NCBI GenBank assembly: GCA_947630215.1
Contig: CANRGX010000002.1
Span: 1 to 64,000 of the forward strand
Direction of reading: 5' to 3'
Source of the DNA: an uncultured Eisenbergiella sp.
Lineage (GTDB): Bacteria > Bacillota > Clostridia > Lachnospirales > Lachnospiraceae
DNA length: 64,000 bases
Of this stretch, positions 7,647 to 16,537 are shown in pieces. Each line of letters begins with the position of its first letter. Position 1 is the stretch's first letter. A program made the position numbers and the translations under genes. Below the pieces are notes generated by a model. The model was not told where the DNA came from, did no database searches, and saw only the letters and a program-made list of their open reading frames with translations.

Positions 7647-8696
7647 ATGGAAAGCATTTCCAAGATTTTGGAAGATGCTCGCAGAAATGTCAAAATAGCT
7701 ATCAATCTTTCCATGGTTTATGCTTACTTCGAAATTGGAAGGAAGATCATTGAGGAAGAACAGAACGGAGAAAACCGTGCCGCTTATGGCAAGCAGATCT
7801 TGAAAGAACTGTCTAAATATCTTACCCAAAAACATGGTAAAGGGTTTTCCGCAGAAAACCTGAAATTGATGCGGCGTTTTTATATGGTTTATTCGCAGGA
7901 TCAAATTGGGGAAACAGTGTTTACCCAATTTAAAGATCTGCCGTCAGTCGGGACCGGAAGGAAATTCTTTTTGAGTTGGTCGCACTATTTGAAATTGATG
8001 CGGATCGAGAATGTAGAGGAGAGACATTTCTATGAGATAGAATCTGTTAAAAATAATTGGAGCCTCAATGAGCTAAAGCGGCAATATAATAGTGCGCTTT
8101 ATGAGAGACTGGCGCTGAGCACAGACAAAGAAGAAGTTTACAAGCTTTCGATGGAAGGTCAGAAAGTAGAAACTTCAAAAGATGCGGTAAAAGATCCCTA
8201 TGTCCTTGAATTTTTGGGACTACAGGAACTTCCGGCGTATTCTGAAAGCGATTTGGAAAGCCGTATTATTGATCATTTGCAGCAATTCCTTTTAGAGTTG
8301 GGAACAGGTTTTGCCTTTATTGGCCGACAGGTGCGTTTTACATTTGATGAGGAGTATTTTGTAGTTGATCTGGTATTTTATAATCGTTTGCTGCGTTGTT
8401 TTGTATTATTCGACTTAAAAATTGGAGAACTGAAACATCAGGATATTGGTCAGATGCAGATGTATGTCCACTACTATGATCGCAAAGTAAAACTTCCCGA
8501 TGAAAATCCGACGATAGGGATTTTACTGTGTAAAGAAAAGAACCATGCAGTTGTGGAAATGACTCTGCCGGAAGACAACGCACAAATTTTTGCCAGCAAG
8601 TATGAAACAGTTCTTCCAAGTAAAGAGACATTGCAGGAATTGTTGAGAGAACATCTTTCTGACGAGGATGGAGAAAAGGATATGCTTGGAATTTGA
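7647..8696 (+). CDS. DUF1016 / YhcG-type PD-(D/E)XK nuclease-like protein
   Basis: This 349-residue protein has an N-terminal DUF1016 domain (SMVYAYFEIGRKIIEEEQ, then KHGKGFSAENLKLMRRFY) and a C-terminal PD-(D/E)XK-like nuclease fold. Catalytic-looking residues sit in FVVDLVFYNRLLRCFVLFDLKIGE, with Asp and a D-x-K strand, then Gln in DIGQMQMYVHYYD. Relatives accompany restriction systems and mobile DNA; the substrate here is unknown. The ATG at 7647 has no good ribosome site. A very strong one (GAGGAGGACATG) sits at 7593-7604 before an in-frame ATG at 7602, but that frame hits TAA at 7629. The true N-terminus therefore seems damaged by two small compensating indels, and expression may depend on reinitiation at 7647. 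Confidence 0.8.
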   Translation: MESISKILEDARRNVKIAINLSMVYAYFEIGRKIIEEEQNGENRAAYGKQILKELSKYLTQKHGKGFSAENLKLMRRFYMVYSQDQIGETVFTQFKDLPSVGTGRKFFLSWSHYLKLMRIENVEERHFYEIESVKNNWSLNELKRQYNSALYERLALSTDKEEVYKLSMEGQKVETSKDAVKDPYVLEFLGLQELPAYSESDLESRIIDHLQQFLLELGTGFAFIGRQVRFTFDEEYFVVDLVFYNRLLRCFVLFDLKIGELKHQDIGQMQMYVHYYDRKVKLPDENPTIGILLCKEKNHAVVEMTLPEDNAQIFASKYETVLPSKETLQELLREHLSDEDGEKDMLGI

Positions 8697-8710
8697 TTTG
8701 CAACAGAAAA

Positions 8711-8742
8711 GGGGCTGTCGGGAAATAACCAGCCCCCTTTTT
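8711..8742 (+). terminator. Rho-independent terminator between convergent genes
   Basis: GGGGCTG (8711-8717) pairs with CAGCCCC (8730-8736), followed by a T run to 8742 and preceded by an A run. It can serve both the nuclease gene and the convergent phosphoesterase gene. Confidence 0.8.
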
Positions 8743-8764
8743 CACGGCAATTTTTATCTGTTTT

Positions 8765-9385
8765 TCAGCGTACGTGTTCCTTCAAATTGTCGTCTTCATA
8801 CTCAAAAATACACTTTTCGTAGGCGTTGATGATATGGGTGTCCTCGTATTTGTCATACCGCTTGTGCTGCCGCCCATAGGACATATGCACGTGCCCGTGG
8901 ATGAAAAAACGGGGACGGTATTTCTCCATCAGGGTACGGAACACCTGGAAGCCCTGGTGGGGCAGATCGCGTCCGTCATTGAGCTGGAACGCGGGAGCGT
9001 GGGTCAGCAGAATGTCGAAGCCGCCGGAAAAAAACAGCTTCAGCCTCAGACGCCGGACGCGCCGCGCCATTTCCCGCTCGGTATATTGGTGGATGCCGGG
9101 GTGGTAGCGCATGGAACCGCCCAGCCCCAGAATGCGGATGCCGTTGTGCACATAGATCTGATCCTCGATGCAGATACAGCCGTCGGGGGGAACGGTTTCA
9201 TATTTGTCGTCATGGTTGCCGTGGACGTAGAGCACCGGCGCGTGGGCAAAGGTGGCCAGGAAGGAAAGATAGTGCGGATCCAGATCCCCGGAAGAAAGGA
9301 TCAGATCGATGCCGTCAAACATTCCCGGCTCATAGTAGTCCCAGTAATATTTGGATTCTTCATCTCCAATCGCCAAAATTTTCAT
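8765..9385 (-). CDS. Metallophosphoesterase
   Basis: This 206-residue calcineurin-like phosphoesterase has the motif series SSGDLDPHY (GD), VHGNHDDKY (GNHD), LLTHAPAF (H) and FIHGHVHMSYG (GHxH), which bind two metal ions. The usual first D-x-H motif near the start is altered to IGDEESKYY. Relatives hydrolyse phosphodiesters or phosphomonoesters in the cytosol, but the substrate cannot be read here. It is transcribed after the BMP-like gene with a 57-base gap, probably as one unit, and ends at a shared terminator. Confidence 0.88.
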   Translation of the reverse strand: MKILAIGDEESKYYWDYYEPGMFDGIDLILSSGDLDPHYLSFLATFAHAPVLYVHGNHDDKYETVPPDGCICIEDQIYVHNGIRILGLGGSMRYHPGIHQYTEREMARRVRRLRLKLFFSGGFDILLTHAPAFQLNDGRDLPHQGFQVFRTLMEKYRPRFFIHGHVHMSYGRQHKRYDKYEDTHIINAYEKCIFEYEDDNLKEHVR

Positions 9386-9442
9386 ACGCGCAAGTTCTCC
9401 GGCTCATTTCCGGCCCCATCCGAGCAGTTTTTCCCGCCTTTT

Positions 9443-11401
9443 TTATTCGACCGTTGTTTTGGGAACGGTATCGTGGGAAGCATAAGCGGCGCCCGCCGTT
9501 TCAATTCCCTGTATGTCAACCACAGGCTTGGCGCTTTCCACCAGCTCCTCCGGGGCAGGGATCCTGCCTTCCACATTTTCGGCCAGCCAGTCCATTTCAA
9601 TGATCTCCTCCGGACTCAGTGCCTTATCGGGATCGTTTTGCACCATACCGTTCTGGGAATAGAGTACCCCGGAAAACGGATTAAAATCATCGCGGCACAG
9701 GGTGGAGCGCAGCATTTCGATTAAGCGGATGGTGCCGATGGGAAGATGGTGGGAGCAGATCACGTCCACAATGCCGGCGGACATTCCCCACCAGTAGTTG
9801 AGACCCTTTGTCTCATCCGATGCGTCGTCGTATTTCCAGGAGCCGTCCATGATATTGCGGATCATCTGTTCATAAAATTTTCCCCAGTGCCATACGGGCA
9901 TGGCCAGACTGCGCGGCATCTGACTCTCGGCGGAATAAAGGCCGAACTGCCTGGACTGATCCCCCGGAAGCGCCATATCCAGACCAGAAATAATCTGGAT
10001 GCCCTTTTGACGCAGTGTCTCATACGGATCGCTGTCCTTTAGGGTGGACCATTCCAGATACACCTTCGCCCGTGGATTGACCATTTTCGCGCCCAGCGCA
10101 AAGGCGTTGATATTGGCGATCATACCAAAGATCGGATAGTCCGCTATGTAGCCCAGCTTTCCGGTTTCGGAAATGGCGCCGGCAATGGCCCCGGTCAGAA
10201 ACTTCGCTTCGTACATCCGCGCGTAATAGGTGCGGATATGCCGGTGCGAGGTATTTAAGGAGCAGTTTAGGATCTTTACCTCCGGGTTTTCGATGGCCGC
10301 CTTCAGGCTCGCTTTCAGAAGCGGGGGAGAGGTGGTGAAAATCAGGTTGTTTCCGTCCCGGATGGCCTTTTCCAGCGTTTCGTCCGCGTTTTCGGCCGTC
10401 ACATTTTCATAGCGGACCGTGCTGACCTGATCGGAGAAGGTTTCCTCCAGGTGCATCCGTCCCAGCTCATGGGCATAGGCCCAGATCGAGGATTCCGCGG
10501 AGCGCTCCTGCACAAACGCCACCTTTACCCGCGGCGTGCTGGCCGGGATCAGGCGGGTCAGCAGATTTTTCTTGTGGACGTTTTCCTCCGGTTCCATCTG
10601 CAGCTCCAGGGAATCGTCCGACATCAGCAGATAAAATTCCTCCTGCGCTTTCGCCAGTTTTTCCTTCAGCTCCGCGGTGGTCATATCGTTTAAGGAGTGA
10701 TAGTCGTAGATGCTGATAAAAAACAGGAAAGCGTCCCCTGGGGTGATGGACAGTCTTTTCCCCACAATGTTCCCGTATTCTGCGCAGAAGCGGGTGTAGA
10801 TGGAATTGAAATCCATCTGATCGTCCTTCGTCCAAATTTCGTCGGGACGTTTGCCCACCAGCTGCTGCAGTTTGGAAAAACTCTCCTCCCTGGAAAACCA
10901 GATATAGTTAATGGAAGAAAGCCGGTAGAAGTCCATGAAAGCATAATAGATCCGCACGTCCTTGTCCTCTGACCAGGGCGGGATGATGCGGGTCACGTAG
11001 CCGGGAACGGACACCGCGTCGAAAAATTTCAGGACGCTGACCCGTTTGTTCCCTTCCGATACGTAAAACCGGTTCATGAACTCATAGGCTTTGATCGGAT
11101 CGCGGATCCCCTCGTCCAGATGGGCCTTACAGAGGGAAATCCACTTGGAAGCAAATTCGCTTTTGGAATCCAGCAGCGGATAAAAGCCCCGGCTCAACGC
11201 CGCGCTGCGTCCTTCTGTCTTAGTGCCCGCAATCTGATTCATTGGGATCTGAACCAGCCCCAGCGGGATTTCCCTGAGGCTGGAAATGTTTTTTTCTTTC
11301 AGAATATCGTCCAGAACCGCAATCGGTTCTCCTTCTTTTTTTCCCATGCGACTGGCCTTTTCATAGCATTCGGCCGCGTCGTTTGCGGAAATCAGTGCCA
11401 T
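9443..11401 (-). CDS. Cytosolic BMP-family binding protein with ParB-like N-terminus
   Basis: This 652-residue protein has two parts. Residues 1 to about 270 contain a ParB/Srx-like segment (LGLVQIPMNQIAGTKTEGRS and later VSEGNKRVSVLKFF). From about 295 on it resembles the basic membrane protein (BMP, PnrA-like) nucleoside-binding family: VKVAFVQERS, NLIFTTSPP, FLTGAIAGAISETGKLGYIA and LGAKMVNPRAKVYLEW. No signal peptide or lipobox is present, so it should stay in the cytosol, unlike PnrA lipoproteins. The start has GGAGGTACCT directly before the ATG. No ABC transporter genes lie nearby. It may be an intracellular sensor of a nucleoside or similar ligand; the role is not known to me. Confidence 0.78.
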   Translation of the reverse strand: MALISANDAAECYEKASRMGKKEGEPIAVLDDILKEKNISSLREIPLGLVQIPMNQIAGTKTEGRSAALSRGFYPLLDSKSEFASKWISLCKAHLDEGIRDPIKAYEFMNRFYVSEGNKRVSVLKFFDAVSVPGYVTRIIPPWSEDKDVRIYYAFMDFYRLSSINYIWFSREESFSKLQQLVGKRPDEIWTKDDQMDFNSIYTRFCAEYGNIVGKRLSITPGDAFLFFISIYDYHSLNDMTTAELKEKLAKAQEEFYLLMSDDSLELQMEPEENVHKKNLLTRLIPASTPRVKVAFVQERSAESSIWAYAHELGRMHLEETFSDQVSTVRYENVTAENADETLEKAIRDGNNLIFTTSPPLLKASLKAAIENPEVKILNCSLNTSHRHIRTYYARMYEAKFLTGAIAGAISETGKLGYIADYPIFGMIANINAFALGAKMVNPRAKVYLEWSTLKDSDPYETLRQKGIQIISGLDMALPGDQSRQFGLYSAESQMPRSLAMPVWHWGKFYEQMIRNIMDGSWKYDDASDETKGLNYWWGMSAGIVDVICSHHLPIGTIRLIEMLRSTLCRDDFNPFSGVLYSQNGMVQNDPDKALSPEEIIEMDWLAENVEGRIPAPEELVESAKPVVDIQGIETAGAAYASHDTVPKTTVE

Positions 11402-11537
11402 AGGTACCTCCGTCTCATTCGGTATTTCATACAGTTTATAGGATATGCGACACTATATTAGCATTCCATATAGGGAAAATCAAGGGAAAACCTCCCAACT
11501 TTGCCGGGGAAAATGCGGAATTTTTTGTGAAAAGCTA

Positions 11538-11567
11538 TTGACGCAGCCCGGTGGATGAACGGATAAT
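11538..11567 (+). promoter_or_regulatory. Sigma-A-type promoter of the EAL gene
   Basis: TTGACG at 11538-11543 and GATAAT at 11562-11567 are 18 bases apart, about 80 bases before the EAL gene start. Confidence 0.55.
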
Positions 11568-11645
11568 AAAAGCAGGAGAAAACGGTTTGCAACATTCCTT
11601 TGGGAGGAAAGACACTGTTGCATGGCAGAAGGTCGGAGGCAGAAT

Positions 11646-13244
11646 ATGGAACAGAGAATGCAGGAACAGCAGATGCTGACAGCTTTTGAAGATGCGTTGA
11701 AATCGGAGCGGATTTATCCGGTTTACCAGGCCAAGATCAACCACGGTACGGGCAGAATGATCGGGGCGGAGGCGCTGATGCGGTGGGAGGATCCGGTTTT
11801 TGGGACGCAGTACCCGTCTGATTTTATTCCGGTGCTGGAAAGAAACGATCTGATCTATCGCGCGGATCTGCGGATCTTTGAATCGGTCTGCCGTTTCTTG
11901 AGGAAATGTCTGGACGACGGCGCCTTTGCGGTGCCGATCTCTGTCAATATGTCAAAATACGATATTTACAGGAAAAACTATGTGGAGGAGATCGAAAGGA
12001 TCCGCAAAAGATATGAGATCCCGGTCAAATATCTGCATATCGAGGTGACGGAATCCTCCGCCGTGGGCGGCATGGAGCTGCTTTTACAGGTGCTGGATCA
12101 GCTTCACGGTTACGGGTATCTGGTCGAGATGGACGATTTCGGCAGCGGGTATTCTTCCCTGAATGTCCTCAAGGATCTGGCCGTCGATGTGATCAAGCTG
12201 GATATGCGCTTTTTGAGCGGCAATATCGGCGGCCGGGGCGGTACGATCATCAGCTCCGTCGTCCATATGGCGAAATGGCTGGGCACCCCTGTGATCGCGG
12301 AAGGGGTCGAAACGATGGAGCAGGCGGATTACATGAAAAGCATCGGCTGCCGGTACGTGCAGGGCTATCTGTATTCCAGGCCGTTGAAAGAAGAGGCGTT
12401 CTATGAAAAGCTGGGCCTGCTGGAGCATGAGCCGATGCGCGGCCCCATCGATCTGATCAGCACCTTAAACGCCGGGAAATTCTGGGATCCTTCTTCTATG
12501 GAAACGCTTATTTTCAACAACTTTGTAGGCGGCGCGGCAATTTTTACCTATCAGGACGGCAGGCTGGAGGTGCTCAAGGTCAACAAAAAGTATGTGGGAG
12601 AGCTTGGCTCCAACATGACGGAGCAGGAGATCATCAGCTCGGATCCATGGGACTGCTTTGATGAGGAAAACCGCCGCAAGTACGAGGAAACGTTGAAGCG
12701 GGCCATCGAAACAGAGGAGGAGGAAGTGTGCGAAACCTGGCGCACGGTCTGCTCCAAAACCTGTGGGGAGGACAGACTGTGTATCCGCAGTCACATCCGC
12801 ATGATCGGCAAGACCGAGATCCAGCATCTGTTTTATGCGATGATACAGAACATTACCGCGGAGAAGCAGCGGTATGACAGCCTGTATGACAGCGAACGCC
12901 GCTTCCGTTTTGCCAGTGAACAGATCAATGTATACGCCTGGGAATACGATATTTCCTCCAGGCAGATGCGCCCCTGTTTCCGCTGTATGCGGGATCTGCA
13001 TCTGCCGCCGCTTCTGGAGAATTATCCCGAACCGGCCATTGAAATGGGGATCTTCCCGCCCGATTATGCGGATATGTACCGCGACTGGCACAGACAGCTG
13101 GAGCAGGGCGTGGAACACCTGGAAGCGATCATTCCGCTGACACCGGACAGGGTGCCCTTCCATGTGCGCTATACGCTGGAGAGAGATGAAGCCGGCAGGC
13201 CGCTGAAGGCATACGGATCCGCCGCGCTGGTGGTTGACAACTGA
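11646..13244 (+). CDS. EAL-domain cyclic-di-GMP phosphodiesterase
   Basis: The N-terminal 265 residues form an EAL domain that would cleave cyclic di-GMP to pGpG. Visible motifs are EALMRW, SVNMSKYD, EVTESS, DDFGSGYSSL, VIKLD, AEGVET and QGYLYSRP, so the active site looks complete. The C-terminal 265 residues contain PAS-like segments (LRYDSLYDSERRFRFASEQINVYAWEYDI and further) without GGDEF. There is no membrane segment, so this should be a soluble enzyme with sensing at the C-terminal end, the reverse of the usual order. I start at the ATG at 11646 because GGAGG lies six bases upstream; an ATG at 11622 is less well placed. Many family members have a longer N-terminus, so this may be a shortened relative. 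Confidence 0.9.
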   Translation: MEQRMQEQQMLTAFEDALKSERIYPVYQAKINHGTGRMIGAEALMRWEDPVFGTQYPSDFIPVLERNDLIYRADLRIFESVCRFLRKCLDDGAFAVPISVNMSKYDIYRKNYVEEIERIRKRYEIPVKYLHIEVTESSAVGGMELLLQVLDQLHGYGYLVEMDDFGSGYSSLNVLKDLAVDVIKLDMRFLSGNIGGRGGTIISSVVHMAKWLGTPVIAEGVETMEQADYMKSIGCRYVQGYLYSRPLKEEAFYEKLGLLEHEPMRGPIDLISTLNAGKFWDPSSMETLIFNNFVGGAAIFTYQDGRLEVLKVNKKYVGELGSNMTEQEIISSDPWDCFDEENRRKYEETLKRAIETEEEEVCETWRTVCSKTCGEDRLCIRSHIRMIGKTEIQHLFYAMIQNITAEKQRYDSLYDSERRFRFASEQINVYAWEYDISSRQMRPCFRCMRDLHLPPLLENYPEPAIEMGIFPPDYADMYRDWHRQLEQGVEHLEAIIPLTPDRVPFHVRYTLERDEAGRPLKAYGSAALVVDN

Positions 13245-13355
13245 GCCTCCGTACACGGTGACATATGGATGGCGCACCATTCATTCCGGGGACTGGGGAC
13301 AGTCTCCGGAGTATGTAGGCGACAGAGCTTGCCCAAAGCAGACAGGAGCAGGGAT

Positions 13356-14531
13356 ATGAAATATCGATCTGACCGGTACGGCAACCGGATTTCCCAGCTG
13401 GGCTACGGCTGTATGCGGTTTAGCCGGAAGGGGAACGCCATAGACTATGAAAAGGCGGAGCGGGAGGTGCTTCTCGCCATCAAAAGAGGCGTCAATTATT
13501 TTGATACCGCCTATATTTATCCGGGCAGCGAGGAATGCCTGGGGCAGATTCTGGAAAAGAACCGGTGCCGCGACAGCGTGTATATCGCCACCAAGCTCCC
13601 GCAGTATCTCATGCGTTCCCTGGCTGCGGTGGAAAAGACCTTTCAGGAGGAACTGACCCGCCTGCGGACCGATCATATCGACTATTATCTGATGCATATG
13701 TTTACGGATCTGGCGGAATGGGAACATCTGCAGACGCTGGGGATCGAGGAATGGATTGCCGGAAAAAAGGCGGAGGGGAGCATCGGCAGCATCGGGTTTT
13801 CCTATCATGGGGAAACGGAGATGTTTCTGAAAATACTGGACGCCTACGACTGGGATTTCTGTCAGATCCAGTACAACTATCTGGACGAGCACACGCAGGC
13901 GGGCAGAAGGGGCCTGCAGGCGGCGGCCGCCAAGGGGATCCCGGTCATCATCATGGAACCTCTGCGCGGCGGCAAGCTGGTCAATCTGCCGGAGAAGGCC
14001 CAAAAGGTGCTGGCCGACGCCGGCACGGGAGATACGCCTGCCGGACTGGGACTGCGGTGGCTGTGGAACCAGCCGGAGGTCACTTGTGTCCTTTCCGGCA
14101 TGAATACGGAAGAAATGGTGGAGGAGAATACGCGTCTCGCCTCACAGGCAGAGGCAGGGGAGCTGACGCAGGAGGAACTGGCGGTCATCGAACAGATCCG
14201 GCAGATCATCCGGGAGCGGGAAAAGGTGGGCTGCACGGGCTGCCGGTACTGTATGCCCTGTCCCTGCGGCGTGGACATTCCGGGCAATTTCTATTATTAC
14301 AATCTGATGTATATGGAAAAAAAGACCTCCGCCCGCTTTGAGTTTGCCCAGAATATGGGAATGCGCAAAAAGCCCGGCTTCGCCTCCCAGTGTATCGGAT
14401 GCGGAAAATGTGAAAAGCACTGTCCGCAGCATTTGGAGATCCGCAGTCAGCTCAAGGAGGCCGACCGCGCGCTCAGGCCCCTGTTCTATCGGATTGGGAT
14501 ATGGGCCGCGCGCAAAATCATGCTGCGGTAG
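13356..14531 (+). CDS. Aldo/keto reductase with C-terminal 4Fe-4S ferredoxin domain
   Basis: This 391-residue protein has an aldo/keto reductase barrel (YGCMRFSR, NYFDTAYIY with Asp and Tyr, ATKL, DYYLMHMF with His) followed by two cysteine clusters, CTGCRYCMPCPCGVDIP and CIGCGKCEKHCPQH, which would bind iron-sulfur centres. Enzymes of this type reduce carbonyl compounds and may take electrons from ferredoxin; the substrate is unknown. AGGAGCAGGGAT precedes the ATG at 13356. It lies upstream of hflK, separated by 35 bases, and may be co-transcribed with it. Confidence 0.88.
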   Translation: MKYRSDRYGNRISQLGYGCMRFSRKGNAIDYEKAEREVLLAIKRGVNYFDTAYIYPGSEECLGQILEKNRCRDSVYIATKLPQYLMRSLAAVEKTFQEELTRLRTDHIDYYLMHMFTDLAEWEHLQTLGIEEWIAGKKAEGSIGSIGFSYHGETEMFLKILDAYDWDFCQIQYNYLDEHTQAGRRGLQAAAAKGIPVIIMEPLRGGKLVNLPEKAQKVLADAGTGDTPAGLGLRWLWNQPEVTCVLSGMNTEEMVEENTRLASQAEAGELTQEELAVIEQIRQIIREREKVGCTGCRYCMPCPCGVDIPGNFYYYNLMYMEKKTSARFEFAQNMGMRKKPGFASQCIGCGKCEKHCPQHLEIRSQLKEADRALRPLFYRIGIWAARKIMLR

Positions 14532-14566
14532 GAGCGGAGCAAACTGCGCGAAAGGAGACAAACAGG

Positions 14567-15649
14567 ATGAATTGGAACTGGCAGACCGGCGGAGGAAATC
14601 CCTTCGGCGGCTTTGGAAAAAGAAAGAAAAACGAGGGCATGGAGCATTTTGATTCCGGCGGCAGGCCGGTCAGAAAGGCCAGGACCCCGGCCAGGGGCGT
14701 GCTGGCTGTCATCCTTGTGGTGCTGGCGCTGATCGTGGGCATGAACTGCTATTATATGCTGGACGAGGACAATTACGCGGTGGTCACCACGCTGGGAAAG
14801 GCGGAGGCCGTCTCCCAGGCCGGTCTGCATTTCAAACTGCCTTTTTTACAGCAGGTGCGGCGGGTCTCCAAGGTCATCATGGGAATGGCCATCGGGTATG
14901 ACGTGGAGAGCGGGGAGTCCATCGATGAGGAATCCGTGATGATCACAAAGGATTTCAATTTTGTGAATACGGACTTTTATCTGGAATACATGGTGAGCGA
15001 TCCGGTGAAGTACCTGTATGCCTCCCAGGATCCGGAGCGCACCTTAAAGATGCTGGCCCAGTCCTATATCCGGGATACGGTGGGCACCTATAACGTGGAC
15101 GATGTGATCACCACCGGCAAGGCGGAAATCCAGTCGGTGATCAAGGAGAAGCTGACGGAGCGCATGATCCAGGAGGACATCGGCCTGTCGGTGGTCAACA
15201 TCACGATTCAGGACGCTTTCCCGCCCACCACGGAGGTGCTTGGCGCGTTTAAGAATGTGGAAAACGCCAAGCAGGGCAAGGATACGGCGATCAACAACGC
15301 CAATAAGGATCGGAGCGAGAAAATCCCGCAGGCCGAAGCCCAGTGCGATCAGATCATCAAGGACGCGGAAGCCGAAAAGGAGGCCCGCATCAATGAGGCC
15401 GAGGGACAGGTTTCCCGCTTCGAGCAGATGTATGCGGAATATACCCGGTATCCGCTGATCACCAAGCAGCGGATGTTCTACGAGACGATGGAGGAGGTGC
15501 TGCCGAAGCTGCGCATCTATATTGTGGACGAGGGCGGCACCCAGAAGCTGCTGCCGCTGGACAGCTTCAGTACAGCGCAGGACACCGGCACGGCACTGAC
15601 CGGACAGGATAAGACAGCGGGAGCGGATGGAAAGGAGGAGGCCGAATGA
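14567..15649 (+). CDS. hflK: HflK-like SPFH membrane protein
   Basis: This 360-residue protein has a Gly-rich N-terminus, one membrane segment (LAVILVVLALIVGMNCYYML, about residues 46-65) and an SPFH/band-7 domain, ending in a coiled coil rich in Ala, Glu and Lys. In Enterobacteria HflK and HflC form a large ring that cages FtsH protease; the same pair exists in many Clostridia. AAAGGAGACAAACAGG precedes the ATG. It overlaps hflC by four bases, so the two are surely translated together. The acidic tail (DKTAGADGKEEAE) replaces the histidine-rich region of some relatives. Confidence 0.88.
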   Translation: MNWNWQTGGGNPFGGFGKRKKNEGMEHFDSGGRPVRKARTPARGVLAVILVVLALIVGMNCYYMLDEDNYAVVTTLGKAEAVSQAGLHFKLPFLQQVRRVSKVIMGMAIGYDVESGESIDEESVMITKDFNFVNTDFYLEYMVSDPVKYLYASQDPERTLKMLAQSYIRDTVGTYNVDDVITTGKAEIQSVIKEKLTERMIQEDIGLSVVNITIQDAFPPTTEVLGAFKNVENAKQGKDTAINNANKDRSEKIPQAEAQCDQIIKDAEAEKEARINEAEGQVSRFEQMYAEYTRYPLITKQRMFYETMEEVLPKLRIYIVDEGGTQKLLPLDSFSTAQDTGTALTGQDKTAGADGKEEAE

Positions 15650-16518
15650 AAAAGAAAGGAAAGTGGCTGGCAGTCATACTGGCCGTGGCCGCCATCATTG
15701 TGATCGGTTCTTCTGTGGTAGTCACATATCCCGACGAGTATAAACTGGTGAAGCAGTTCGGGGAGATCGTCAGGGTGATTGAAGATCCGGGCGTATCCTT
15801 TAAGGTCCCTTTTATACAGGACACCGCTTCCGTGCCCCGGCAGCTCCAGCTGTATGACATTCCGAAATCGGATGTCATCACCAGGGACAAAAAGAGCATG
15901 ATAGCCGACGCCTTTGTCCTGTGGAAGGTATCCGATCCGGTGCTGTTTACGCGCCATTTAAACGGACAGGTGGCCCAGGCCCAGTCCCGGATCAGCGCCA
16001 CCGTGTTTTCCTCCATGAAATCCGTGATTTCCAATATGGATCAGGCGGAAATCATCGAGAACCGGAACGGCAAGCTGGCGCTGGACATCAGCGGGAACAT
16101 CGGGACTTCCCTGGACAGCTATGGCATCCGGGTCATTGCGGTGGAAACCAAGTCGCTGGATATGCCGGACGATAACAAGCAGGCCGTCTACGAGCGCATG
16201 ATCTCGGAGCGCAACAATATCGCCGCCTCCTATACGGCGGAAGGAAAATCCTCGGCCCAGAAGATTCTCAACGATACCTCGAAGGAGGTTTCGGTCATGA
16301 AATCCGAGGCCGCCGCGGAAGCGGAGAAGATCAAGGCGGAAGGGGAGGCCATGTATATGCAGATTCTGTCTGAGGCTTACAACGATGAGGGCAAGGCGGA
16401 TTTCTATGAATTTGTGCGCTCGCTGGACGCGGCCAAGGCCGCTTTGACCGGCGGGAACAATACGCTGATTCTGGATAAGGACTCGCCGCTGGCAAAGATC
16501 TTTTACGGTTATGAATGA
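15646..16518 (+). CDS. hflC: HflC-like SPFH membrane protein
   Basis: This 290-residue partner of HflK has an N-terminal membrane segment (WLAVILAVAAIIVIGSSVVV) and an SPFH domain (PDEYKLVKQFGEIVRVIEDPG, and the RDKKSMIADAFVLWKVSDP segment typical of HflC). It ends in an Ala/Glu coiled coil and the conserved TLILDKDSPLAKIF-like tail. It would sit on the outer face of the membrane with HflK, regulating FtsH-mediated turnover of membrane proteins. The ATG overlaps the hflK stop. Confidence 0.88.
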   Translation: MKKKGKWLAVILAVAAIIVIGSSVVVTYPDEYKLVKQFGEIVRVIEDPGVSFKVPFIQDTASVPRQLQLYDIPKSDVITRDKKSMIADAFVLWKVSDPVLFTRHLNGQVAQAQSRISATVFSSMKSVISNMDQAEIIENRNGKLALDISGNIGTSLDSYGIRVIAVETKSLDMPDDNKQAVYERMISERNNIAASYTAEGKSSAQKILNDTSKEVSVMKSEAAAEAEKIKAEGEAMYMQILSEAYNDEGKADFYEFVRSLDAAKAALTGGNNTLILDKDSPLAKIFYGYE

Positions 16519-16537
16519 GAAAGGACAGGAACGCGTC

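Noticed and set aside
5567..8700. Intact prophage
   Set aside because: Repressor-like, KilA-N and nuclease genes are present, but no structural, lysis or integrase genes are seen.
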